IMG/VR virus record: IMGVR_UViG_3300010397_000017
Span: 1 to 49,294 of that record
Reading direction: 5' to 3' (one strand)
Source of the DNA: a virus
Length of the DNA: 49,294 nucleotides
The number at the start of each line of letters is the position of its first letter. Within the stretch, counting starts at the first letter, position 1. A model generated the notes under the pieces. That model searched no databases and was not told the origin of the DNA. It saw nothing but the letters and a program-made list of their open reading frames with translations. The position numbers were made by a program, and so were the translations under genes. Shown here piece after piece: positions 22,878-30,731 of the stretch.

Positions 22878-23197
22878 TGTGCTATTGCCGCTATGTGAAT
22901 GTAGGCTTGGGGGTTAGAGGTAATCTGTAAGAGATTAATCCCCAATAATGAAGTGGCTGTCTGCTTCCCAAGCTGAACACTAACAGCACTATTTGTCAAT
23001 GATGTAATACGATGATTCCATGAAGCATCAGCAGAATCCTCCACCGTCACTTCAATAACTGGAACAGATTGGAATTGTATTGGAAACGTCCAAGTGTATG
23101 CTCCTGAAATATCCGTCTGAACCCTAATCTTCTGAATTAGAGGACTAGGTTGATATGTCTCCCAGAATTTCTTCTCAGCGTCATTAGCTGCTCCCAT
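22874..23197 (-). CDS. Small structural protein, 107 aa (possible longer form from an ATT start)
   Basis: ATG 23197 is preceded by the very strong AAAGGAGGTG. The product starts MGAANDAEKKFW and then is beta-rich (TWTFPIQFQSVPVIEVTVED). The frame stays open upstream to a TAA near 23259. A second good site (AAAAGGAG) lies 6 bases before an ATT at 23246-23248, which would add 17 residues, so a dual start is possible. Function is unknown; position at the end of the late operon suggests a virion component. Confidence 0.65.
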   Translation of the reverse strand: MGAANDAEKKFWETYQPSPLIQKIRVQTDISGAYTWTFPIQFQSVPVIEVTVEDSADASWNHRITSLTNSAVSVQLGKQTATSLLGINLLQITSNPQAYIHIAAIAQ

Positions 23198-23277
23198 ACA
23201 ATTCACCTCCTTTAGTTTGTTCTTTTTAGCATCATCTTGTGAAAGAATAGGTTTCTCCTTTTAACGTTTAATAATTC

Positions 23278-25023
23278 TCAAGCAGTTGTCATAAGTTTTC
23301 TTGTATTGCCAGCAGCGTCTCGGATTGTAATATATCCGTTACTTGCAACATCTCCTCCACTAGTATATGTCCCAAAGCGAACAAGTCCAGTGCCTTTTCC
23401 TCCAATCAACAGATCAATATCTGTATCAACACCTTCTGCTCGTAATTGAGGGGCAGTTCCAGAATTCTGTGCATTTACACGTACGTAGTTCTGTCGATTA
23501 TTTCCTAAGAAAACAAATCCATTTCCTTTTCCTTTGAAAGAAACATCAACATCTGTTCCTGTACCAGAAGCAGAATAAGAAACATTTGTGGTAGAAGACC
23601 CTGTAAGGAGTGGGTAGTTTACAGAACCTGCGGTATGTCCAATCTGAGTTTGTGGGCCACCAGAGGTGTTGAAATAGATTTGATTGGCATTGTTTACGTC
23701 TAAGCGTAAATCACCATTACCTGCTAACCTAGCTCCTAAAGAACCACTATTATCCAAATAGGCATATCCATTAGAAGCAGCAAGAGTATTTCCTGTAAGA
23801 GTAACTCCACTGCCTCTAATCATTCCATCAGCAATTCTTTCCTCACCATAACGTGTATTATTATTCGCTACAGCACTGTGGTTTTCAATTGTACCACCGT
23901 CTCTCGATAAGAATCCACTTCCAACATTAGAACTAGAAACACAGGAGAGAGCCCTAACTGTTCCTCCAGATAAGGCAGCAATACCAGCAATATTACATCC
24001 AGAAGCAGAAGAACCAGAGCAATCCATAGACGATCCATATTCTGCTTGGAATCCAAATCCAAATCCATTGGCTACGTCAGAAGCATTATTAGAAACAGCA
24101 TTACGAGCTTGTACAGAAGAGCCTACGAAAGACCAAATACCTACATCACCAGCATTGTTTACAACAGCAGAATCGGCTAGGATGAAAGAACCATTACGAG
24201 CAGCAATGCCGTAATACCAGTTATTCGTTTTCATCTTAGTACCACAGATGATTGTTGCTCCATTATTAGCTAATACGGCAGTGTAATTATTTACTAATGT
24301 AGCTTTAACAGACAGATCAACCATGAACCCATTCAACAGTCCGAATCGATTACCATTTGTACAAGTGATTGCATCAAAGGTTGGGGGATTCGGGCCACGG
24401 AGAATACAGTTGTCTGGTGTTGTCGTATTCCCTAGCAGTTGAATTTTATCCCCGTATAAATGATTTAAATTAATTCCGCTGGAAAGATTGTATGTTCCAT
24501 CAGCAACCTGAATAATTACAGTTCCGTGGATAATCCAATTCTGAATTGCGGAGAATGCTGATTGAATTGTGGAAAATTGAGAAGGAACATTTAACGTAAT
24601 TGTTTGTCCTGGAACCACAACCAATCGTTTACCAGTTGCTGCTGTTACGGCATTAGCTACAGAATTGAATTGAGAAGTGTAATATTCCCTACGAAGTTCT
24701 GTCTGAACATCTGAAAGAATAGCTCCAGATTCCGCTTGTGTAAATCCAACAAGAGAGGAGCCATCTCCTACAGCTAAATCTGGAAGAATGGCATCTGTTA
24801 AATCACTTAATCGAGCCGGCTCGTTAGGAGAAATGGGGGCTGGTAAATTAAGGACACGTTTACCATTCATGTCCAGATTTGTAATCATACCGTTAGGCTC
24901 TCCTACCGGATTATCCCGGTAGAGAACCTTGTTCTGTAATTCATCTTCAATCTTTTGGAAATTGGTATTAATCTTATTTAGATTAAATCCTCCTGCCACA
25001 TTGTCTAAAACTAATTTAGTCAT
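23278..25023 (-). CDS. Tail spike/fibre 2 with shared N-terminal anchor and beta-helix, 581 aa
   Basis: Residues 1 to about 80 closely match the N-terminus of the upstream spike at 25036 (both contain KIEDELQNKVLYRDNPVGEP and LNLPAP-SPNEP), so both probably attach to the same site on the tail. The middle has repetitive Asn/Gly/Ser-rich turns typical of a right-handed beta-helix (from STIQSAFSAIQNW through SSASGCNIAGIAALSGG). The end (TIRDAAGNTRKLMTTA) resembles fibre trimerisation ends. There is no S74 chaperone. It is a likely receptor-binding or polysaccharide-active spike. Confidence 0.82.
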   Translation of the reverse strand: MTKLVLDNVAGGFNLNKINTNFQKIEDELQNKVLYRDNPVGEPNGMITNLDMNGKRVLNLPAPISPNEPARLSDLTDAILPDLAVGDGSSLVGFTQAESGAILSDVQTELRREYYTSQFNSVANAVTAATGKRLVVVPGQTITLNVPSQFSTIQSAFSAIQNWIIHGTVIIQVADGTYNLSSGINLNHLYGDKIQLLGNTTTPDNCILRGPNPPTFDAITCTNGNRFGLLNGFMVDLSVKATLVNNYTAVLANNGATIICGTKMKTNNWYYGIAARNGSFILADSAVVNNAGDVGIWSFVGSSVQARNAVSNNASDVANGFGFGFQAEYGSSMDCSGSSASGCNIAGIAALSGGTVRALSCVSSSNVGSGFLSRDGGTIENHSAVANNNTRYGEERIADGMIRGSGVTLTGNTLAASNGYAYLDNSGSLGARLAGNGDLRLDVNNANQIYFNTSGGPQTQIGHTAGSVNYPLLTGSSTTNVSYSASGTGTDVDVSFKGKGNGFVFLGNNRQNYVRVNAQNSGTAPQLRAEGVDTDIDLLIGGKGTGLVRFGTYTSGGDVASNGYITIRDAAGNTRKLMTTA

Positions 25024-25035
25024 TTAAATCCTTAG

Positions 25036-27504
25036 TTAATCTAATTTAGATTCCAACTCTTTCACTTTAGCACTAAGCTCTTGAACTGCTTTGATTAATG
25101 GAGAAATGAATTGATCATAACGAAGAGCTTGTTGACTGTCCTCATTATCTTTATCAGATAACACCCACCCCCCAAAATCTACCCCGGCAGCATCAGAAGC
25201 TTCTTTTACTTCTTGGGCAATTAATCCCCAATGTGTTCGTTCCCCTGCTATTTCTTTTGTAATAATTTCCGAAGCAACAGCGCCCTCATCTTCCGCTTTA
25301 CACTCTTCTCCTTCTGAATTACGATAGACTTGCCGTATTACCTCTTTTCCTCCAACTTTCCAAGTGTAAGAGACAGGTCTTAAAGATTCGATAAAATTAA
25401 GACCTAATTCAGAATCTTTAATATTATCTTTTGTACGCGCATCCGAAGTTTGAATGGTTCCATTGGCTGCCCAAATCGCGGACCAACGATTGGAAGAAGA
25501 GCCAAACTGATAAGCGTTATCTGTTAGTGGGTAGAGATATCCGGTATTATGTAGAGCAATTCTATCTACCAATCCCGCCCCTTGACTTGTGCTAAAAAGA
25601 AACATTCCAGGCATAAATCCAGAAGCAGGTGTTCCTTGAGTCTGGGTACGCCACTGGGTCATCGCTTGCCACCCAGTTCCATCCCAAGCTTGATGTGTAG
25701 AGGTATAAGACACATCATTAGCCAGAGCAATAGTAGGGGCAGCGGCAGTGCCTCGTGCCTTTCTTGTGGCTAGTTGATAACCTGCGCTCGTTCCAGTATA
25801 TACGACTTCAAATCTACTAGCAGGCTGATTATCCACCACATATCGTCTACCAATACTTGTATCGGTAGCAACATTGAATAAGTTACCATCCACCACTACA
25901 TTATCCTGATTTACAAAAGAATAAGGGGTGACAATTTCTTGGAAAATGCAATTGGTTACATTAACAGATTTGGCGGTAGAGTCTGTCTTAACCCCGGTGG
26001 CCCCATCAAACATGGCTACACCACCAGTAATAATGGCATTACCGTTCTTAACGTAAACGTGTACTCCGGTGCTTGTAGAACAAGCCCACAGATTACCTCC
26101 TGTAATTTTGACACATTGAGAATTACCACCTCCGGATAAATCAATCAACACACTGGTATTCTTAGCTGCAGATTTACATCCAATAAGGTTTAGATTTTTA
26201 GTCGTACCTCTTGCGTAATATCCCGTAGAATATGTATTATTATTCTTAAATCCATCCGCCCCACAATTTAGAAGAACTACATTATCAGAACCATTAATAT
26301 CAAATCCAACATCATATCCATAGCTAAAACATTCTAAAGCTTGTCCCCAGTCTACTCCTGTGCCGAAAGTATAAGCAGTTCCTTGACGACGCCATCCTGC
26401 ATCCCCATCAAATGTCCAAGAATTATGAGTAGTGATGTATGGCCAAAAATGACATCCCACTAAGTGATTCATATCAAATACTTGGTTCAGATAGATACCG
26501 TTGGTACAGTCTCCTGAGATATACTCAACATGGGGTCGTTCATTATTATCATTGTAATATGCATATTGAAATCCAAGCACCAAACAATAACCTGCATATG
26601 TATCACTGGCATCCTTCGGAGCACCTGTCCCTACGGTGATTGCTTTGCCTGCAAAATTACCCACTTCAATCACAGCTTCGGCCAGAGAGGAGGGGTTGGT
26701 TAAGCCTTTTCTGAAGATGCCAACACCCTTAATCCCAGCAAACTCTTGAGAGAGACGGATGGTGTATAAGGGATTTAAGATAAAAGTGGAGGAAATGCTG
26801 GTCCAGTCAGTTCCATCAGTCTCCCCAAGATTGTGCCATGGACCTTGTAAAATGACCCCCTGCTTTACATTTAAATCCCCAGAGTCGATTAACCACCTGC
26901 CCCCTGTACAATCAACAATACCCCCTCCTGCCGCAAAAACAGCATCAATTGCCTTCTGTGCGTTTGCTCTATCATCAGTTATGCCATCCCCAACACATCC
27001 GTACTCACGTAGGTGAATGGTCATCAGTCTGAGTTTTTGTTGGACAGTGTTCGATATCCCACCAACACCAGATTGAATAAATCCAACTAGAGAAGAGCCG
27101 GAAGGGTCAGCTAATGGACCAAAAACATCTGGATTATCTACAGCTACGGTTACATCATTTCCAACATGTGTGGCAGTAACACCATTTCCCGTAAAATTAA
27201 TAGAGGCTGTCTGTAAAGTGAGATTAGAGCCCTCATCTTTAATTTGGATATTTTGGCCACCTGGAATCATCACTCCCACTAAATCTTGGAGGCGTACTGG
27301 CTCATTAGGAGAAGTTGGAGCAGGAAGATTTAAAATCCTATTACTATTCATATCAAGATTGTTTTCCATTTGGTTTGGCTCACCAACTGGATTATCCCGA
27401 TACAACACTTTATTTTGGAGCTCATCCTCAATCTTAGTGAAATTGGAATTGATTAGAGCCAGATTATATGTGTTTACAATATCATTAAGAACGAGTTTAG
27501 CCAT
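25036..27504 (-). CDS. Tail spike 1: anchor, pectate-lyase-like beta-helix, C-terminal S74 self-cleaving chaperone
   Basis: In order: a particle-binding domain (1 to about 90) shared with spike 2; EYGCVGDGITDDRANAQKAID (about 169-189), the opening of pectate-lyase-3 or polygalacturonase-like beta-helices; a long Asn/Gly-rich helix region; and an intramolecular chaperone beginning at SDARTKDNI (Ser687), with the self-cleavage Ser and basic partner, ending in a coiled coil. The 822-aa precursor should form a trimer and shed the last 136 residues. It probably binds or cuts a host surface glycan. ATG overlaps the previous stop as TAATG. Confidence 0.88.
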   Translation of the reverse strand: MAKLVLNDIVNTYNLALINSNFTKIEDELQNKVLYRDNPVGEPNQMENNLDMNSNRILNLPAPTSPNEPVRLQDLVGVMIPGGQNIQIKDEGSNLTLQTASINFTGNGVTATHVGNDVTVAVDNPDVFGPLADPSGSSLVGFIQSGVGGISNTVQQKLRLMTIHLREYGCVGDGITDDRANAQKAIDAVFAAGGGIVDCTGGRWLIDSGDLNVKQGVILQGPWHNLGETDGTDWTSISSTFILNPLYTIRLSQEFAGIKGVGIFRKGLTNPSSLAEAVIEVGNFAGKAITVGTGAPKDASDTYAGYCLVLGFQYAYYNDNNERPHVEYISGDCTNGIYLNQVFDMNHLVGCHFWPYITTHNSWTFDGDAGWRRQGTAYTFGTGVDWGQALECFSYGYDVGFDINGSDNVVLLNCGADGFKNNNTYSTGYYARGTTKNLNLIGCKSAAKNTSVLIDLSGGGNSQCVKITGGNLWACSTSTGVHVYVKNGNAIITGGVAMFDGATGVKTDSTAKSVNVTNCIFQEIVTPYSFVNQDNVVVDGNLFNVATDTSIGRRYVVDNQPASRFEVVYTGTSAGYQLATRKARGTAAAPTIALANDVSYTSTHQAWDGTGWQAMTQWRTQTQGTPASGFMPGMFLFSTSQGAGLVDRIALHNTGYLYPLTDNAYQFGSSSNRWSAIWAANGTIQTSDARTKDNIKDSELGLNFIESLRPVSYTWKVGGKEVIRQVYRNSEGEECKAEDEGAVASEIITKEIAGERTHWGLIAQEVKEASDAAGVDFGGWVLSDKDNEDSQQALRYDQFISPLIKAVQELSAKVKELESKLD

Positions 27505-27674
27505 TACTTACCACGCACTTTCTTTAAACGAGGATTTGCTTTCTTAGCTTTCTTAGAAGCTCCACGACTAGCAGCAGCAAGAATAGCTCCTGCACGATCA
27601 TTACTGATCCCTTCTTTCTTTGCAATTTTAGCTTGTACAGCTTGGAAGCCAGGGTGACGAGTTTTCTTAGCCAT
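27504..27674 (-). CDS. Small Lys-rich protein, 56 aa
   Basis: ATG 27674 overlaps the stop of the gene before it, and its own TAA overlaps the spike start (TAATG at 27504). The protein is very basic (MAKKTRHPGFQAVQAKIAKK; SKKAKKANPRLKKVRGK) around a short Ala-rich helix. I have seen this small basic type in other phage structural modules, but no function is assigned. Virion DNA condensation or binding to acidic partners is inference. Confidence 0.7.
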   Translation of the reverse strand: MAKKTRHPGFQAVQAKIAKKEGISNDRAGAILAAASRGASKKAKKANPRLKKVRGK

Positions 27675-27805
27675 TATTTCTTTACTTTCTTAGTTGGTGG
27701 TTTAATCTTACCTTTAGCTTCCATTCCGTAATATACTTTCTTACCGGTTTTAGCTCCGTATTCTTTCTTCAGAGCCTTCATAACTTTCTGGTTTATAGGC
27801 ATCAT
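27674..27805 (-). CDS. Small Lys-rich protein, 43 aa
   Basis: ATG 27805 (or the adjacent ATG 27802) lies in an ATGA overlap with the preceding gene, and TAA overlaps the next ATG (TAATG at 27674). The sequence is Lys-rich with a Tyr pair (YGAKTGKKVYYGMEAKGKIK) and a basic tail. It is the second of three tandem basic mini-proteins. Function is unknown. Confidence 0.68.
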   Translation of the reverse strand: MMPINQKVMKALKKEYGAKTGKKVYYGMEAKGKIKPPTKKVKK

Positions 27806-28074
27806 TTCCTCTTACGTTTGTCGTATTGGTTCATAGCACGATTCTTAGAACGGGAGATAGTTTGCAAATTCTTACTAGATTGATCTTTCGTATTGTGGTT
27901 TTTATGATCCACATCCTTCCCATCCCCTTTGCTAGCTTTACCTGCCTTTACCATCTTAGCACGGGAAGCATTACGTTCTGCCCTACGCTTCTTTTGAGCT
28001 GGTTGGGAATTATATTTACGCTGCCTTACAGAATCTGGCTTAGCATTCTTTTTGAATTGTCCTTTTTGAGGCAT
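27802..28074 (-). CDS. Basic protein with an HNH-like remnant, 90 aa
   Basis: The N-terminal half is a run of Lys/Arg/Gln. The C-terminal half has KDVDHKNHNTKDQSSKNLQ followed by SRSKNR, which follows the DH...N...N order of HNH/HNN nucleases but lacks zinc-binding cysteines. The start overlaps the transglycosylase stop (28074). It may be a non-catalytic DNA-binding protein packaged with DNA, or a minimal HNN nuclease. It is the first and longest of the three basic proteins. Confidence 0.65.
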   Translation of the reverse strand: MPQKGQFKKNAKPDSVRQRKYNSQPAQKKRRAERNASRAKMVKAGKASKGDGKDVDHKNHNTKDQSSKNLQTISRSKNRAMNQYDKRKRK

Positions 28075-28937
28075 TATTTATTTCCTAAAATCTTATTAAC
28101 ATACTTCTGAGTTTCTTTAGGAGTATAAGACAACCAATCCTCTCCCCCTTTCGTGATAGCTTTCTTCACGTTACCAACCCCATTATTATAGGCAGCTAAA
28201 GCCTTTTGATAATCCCCTCCAAATTCTTTAAGCATTGCTTGAAGATAGTCTCTTCCAAATCTTAAATATTCTTGTTCGGAATTGTTCTGTAATGGCTGTA
28301 CACCAAAACCTGGGTCTTTACCTACTTTAGGCAACACTTGTGTAATTCCTTGTGCTCCCTTATTAGATGTTATCAAATTACCTTGAGCATCCGTATGTTG
28401 TCCTTGACTCTCTACGTTCGTAAGCTTTGAGAAAATGGAATTGAATACGCTATTAGAACTCTGCTTAGGGGCTGCTTCATTCGTATAATTCTTAGCAGGA
28501 GGGGTCATCCAATCAACCAGCCAAGGAGCTTTATCAACAACAGTTTTAGCCACTTCAGCCCCAGCTTTATTAACACTAGCCACTGCCTCATTCCAAACCC
28601 CTTTCCAAGGCTCTACAACGCTCTTGGAGAGCCCTTCTCCCACCCCCCTATAGGCACTAGCTGCTTGCTCTAAAGAAGGCTCAGAACGGCTATTAGTGAG
28701 TCCTAGAGCCTTTGCTCCTTGGTAGACAGGAATGGCAGCCAACAGAGGAGCTGCCATAAGGGGATTATCTGCTGTAGATTCTCTTGCAAAAGCTTGATGC
28801 TCTGCATTAGCAATGCTATTCTGTTCAGCTTGGCTTGTAGCATTCTGTCTAGCAATATAGAGCTTAGAATGGCTCCAATCCTCTTTCCAAGGCTCATTGT
28901 CCTGTGGAGACGGGTTCCCAGTTGTTTCGGTCGCCAT
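28074..28937 (-). CDS. Lytic transglycosylase (SLT domain), virion-associated, 287 aa
   Basis: ATG 28937 has GGAGGAG immediately upstream, stronger than any earlier start; it overlaps the previous gene by 44 bases. The N-terminal two thirds is a structural region. The C-terminal 115 residues form an SLT fold: FSKLTNVESQGQHTDA with the catalytic Glu, GAQGITQVLP, and ALAAYNNGVGNVKKAI. In podoviruses such a protein opens peptidoglycan during DNA entry. Its place among the internal virion genes fits. In T7 the equivalent activity is part of gp16; here it is a separate polypeptide. Confidence 0.87.
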   Translation of the reverse strand: MATETTGNPSPQDNEPWKEDWSHSKLYIARQNATSQAEQNSIANAEHQAFARESTADNPLMAAPLLAAIPVYQGAKALGLTNSRSEPSLEQAASAYRGVGEGLSKSVVEPWKGVWNEAVASVNKAGAEVAKTVVDKAPWLVDWMTPPAKNYTNEAAPKQSSNSVFNSIFSKLTNVESQGQHTDAQGNLITSNKGAQGITQVLPKVGKDPGFGVQPLQNNSEQEYLRFGRDYLQAMLKEFGGDYQKALAAYNNGVGNVKKAITKGGEDWLSYTPKETQKYVNKILGNK

Positions 28938-30729
28938 AGGCTCCTCCAATGTATTTATACCCATTGACAACTTGACCGGGCTTAAGTTTGTTAGGATCAG
29001 GGTAAACAGAAGGCAAAAGCTTGTGTTTATTATCTTCCCAGTATTTAGCATAATTCGTAGTTCCCTCTAAATGAGCTCCCATACGAATTAATGTATTCAA
29101 CCCATCAGCAGCTTCTTTCAAAGACTGTCGTGTGGAATTGGCCCAATATGTGTCTGTAGCATTTGGCTTAGCAACAAAGTCTACCCCACGAGCATTGAAG
29201 ATAATATTAACATCATCTAACACTTTATGAGGGGTTGCACTAGCAGGAGCGGACATTCCTCCTTTAGCAGCAGCAAATCCAACAGGTTGTGTTGTAGAAA
29301 TAGTAGAATTAAGGCGATTCTCTACGGCTTGAACAACAGAGGGAACATAGCTTACTGCCATTACGTTAGCTACATTCTGCTGACTCTCTGTATCAAGTGT
29401 TGGAGAGATTTTACCAAATTCTGTAGAACTATAGAAACTAGAAAGCTCTTTCAATGCTTGAGGAGGAATGCTCTTGTCCATCGTGGAGTTTTGACGCAAT
29501 ACCTCATTAACAGCATTAACAGCTTCTTTAGTGTTCTGTTCCTTATCTCCTTTAGCTCCTCCCTTTTGTAAGAGATTGAGAGCTCCTTTTAATCCAGATA
29601 ACACTTGTTTCTCATCGGAAGTCCCTACGACCTTAGGCGTTGCCCCAGAATCAGGGCCAAGACCGAGTTTAGCAAGAGTCCCAGTAAGTACGCCATTACC
29701 GGCCAAGGAGAGAGAGATTTGGAGGTTATTCCCGAATAGAGAAGATACAGCGACAGCATTTCGAGATGTAGGGTCAGAGATAACTAACAATTTAGCCTTA
29801 GTCATCTGGGTTTCATATTCATCTTTCAGCAATTGAAGCTGTGTAGCTGATTGATTCTTCGGGTCTGCGAGCTTAGCAGTTGTTTGGGAAATATCATCCA
29901 AAATCCTATTGAACGGAGTAGCAAGCTCAGGATTAAATACAGAAATAGAAGCTAGTCCAGATTTCAATGTTCTAATCTGTGTATCTAAGATATTCTGTTT
30001 CTGTTCAAATGGGATATTCGGATTGGAGAATACATCCTTAGCCAAGCTATTTGTAGCATCAATATTCTTACTAAACAACGTAATAATACCATTACCAGCT
30101 TGTTGTTTTGTAGCATAATCGCTTAATTGAATCTGATGAGACTGTTGTGCTCTAATTTCTCCAGCAGCAGCTCTAGCTTCTTGATTACGCTTCATTTGAT
30201 CGCTCAAATCTCTTTCCATAACAATACGGGTTTGATGAGCATCAATCATATAGTCTTGGGTTTCTGTAGAGGCAAAATCAGGAATAACAAATCCAGCGCT
30301 ACGAGCAGCAGCAATTTGATCATTACGCATCTTAATAGATGTGTCTACCTGTTGCTGTGCTTGTCCAATCTCTGTTCCAGTATAAACAAGATTACGTGCT
30401 TTGCCGAGTTCATCTTGCAATTCAGGATAGGCCCCTAAGAATTTAGCGAAATTGGCTCTAGAGGCTGTGGCAGTTTGAGAAGCATTCCAAGAACCTGTAG
30501 TGAGGGCGTCAGAATAAACTTGCTCATTTCGTACATACTCTTGAATCACTGCATTCTTCCTGGCCTCCGCAGTTTGTTTCCTATCCGCCTCAAGTCCTTT
30601 AGCAAAAATATTAACCAATCCATGAATCAATTGATTTGGTTGATATTCCGTAACACGCTCTTGATACGGCTGAATTTCTCTAGCCCCAGCCCCCTGAGGG
30701 GCCGCGAGCTGTACATTAAAATCTGCCAA
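28894..30729 (-). CDS. Internal virion protein, 611 aa, TTG start
   Basis: The start is TTG 30729 after GAAGGAAAATAATT, just beyond the stop of the large internal protein. The product begins ADFNVQLAAPQGAGAREIQPY and is largely helical and Gln/Ala/Asn-rich (GEIRAQQSHQIQLSDYA), like T7 gp15-type core proteins. It has no enzyme motif. By position between the large internal protein and the transglycosylase it should be an ejected core protein. Confidence 0.75.
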   Translation of the reverse strand: MADFNVQLAAPQGAGAREIQPYQERVTEYQPNQLIHGLVNIFAKGLEADRKQTAEARKNAVIQEYVRNEQVYSDALTTGSWNASQTATASRANFAKFLGAYPELQDELGKARNLVYTGTEIGQAQQQVDTSIKMRNDQIAAARSAGFVIPDFASTETQDYMIDAHQTRIVMERDLSDQMKRNQEARAAAGEIRAQQSHQIQLSDYATKQQAGNGIITLFSKNIDATNSLAKDVFSNPNIPFEQKQNILDTQIRTLKSGLASISVFNPELATPFNRILDDISQTTAKLADPKNQSATQLQLLKDEYETQMTKAKLLVISDPTSRNAVAVSSLFGNNLQISLSLAGNGVLTGTLAKLGLGPDSGATPKVVGTSDEKQVLSGLKGALNLLQKGGAKGDKEQNTKEAVNAVNEVLRQNSTMDKSIPPQALKELSSFYSSTEFGKISPTLDTESQQNVANVMAVSYVPSVVQAVENRLNSTISTTQPVGFAAAKGGMSAPASATPHKVLDDVNIIFNARGVDFVAKPNATDTYWANSTRQSLKEAADGLNTLIRMGAHLEGTTNYAKYWEDNKHKLLPSVYPDPNKLKPGQVVNGYKYIGGAYGDRNNWEPVSTGQ

Positions 30730-30731
30730 AA

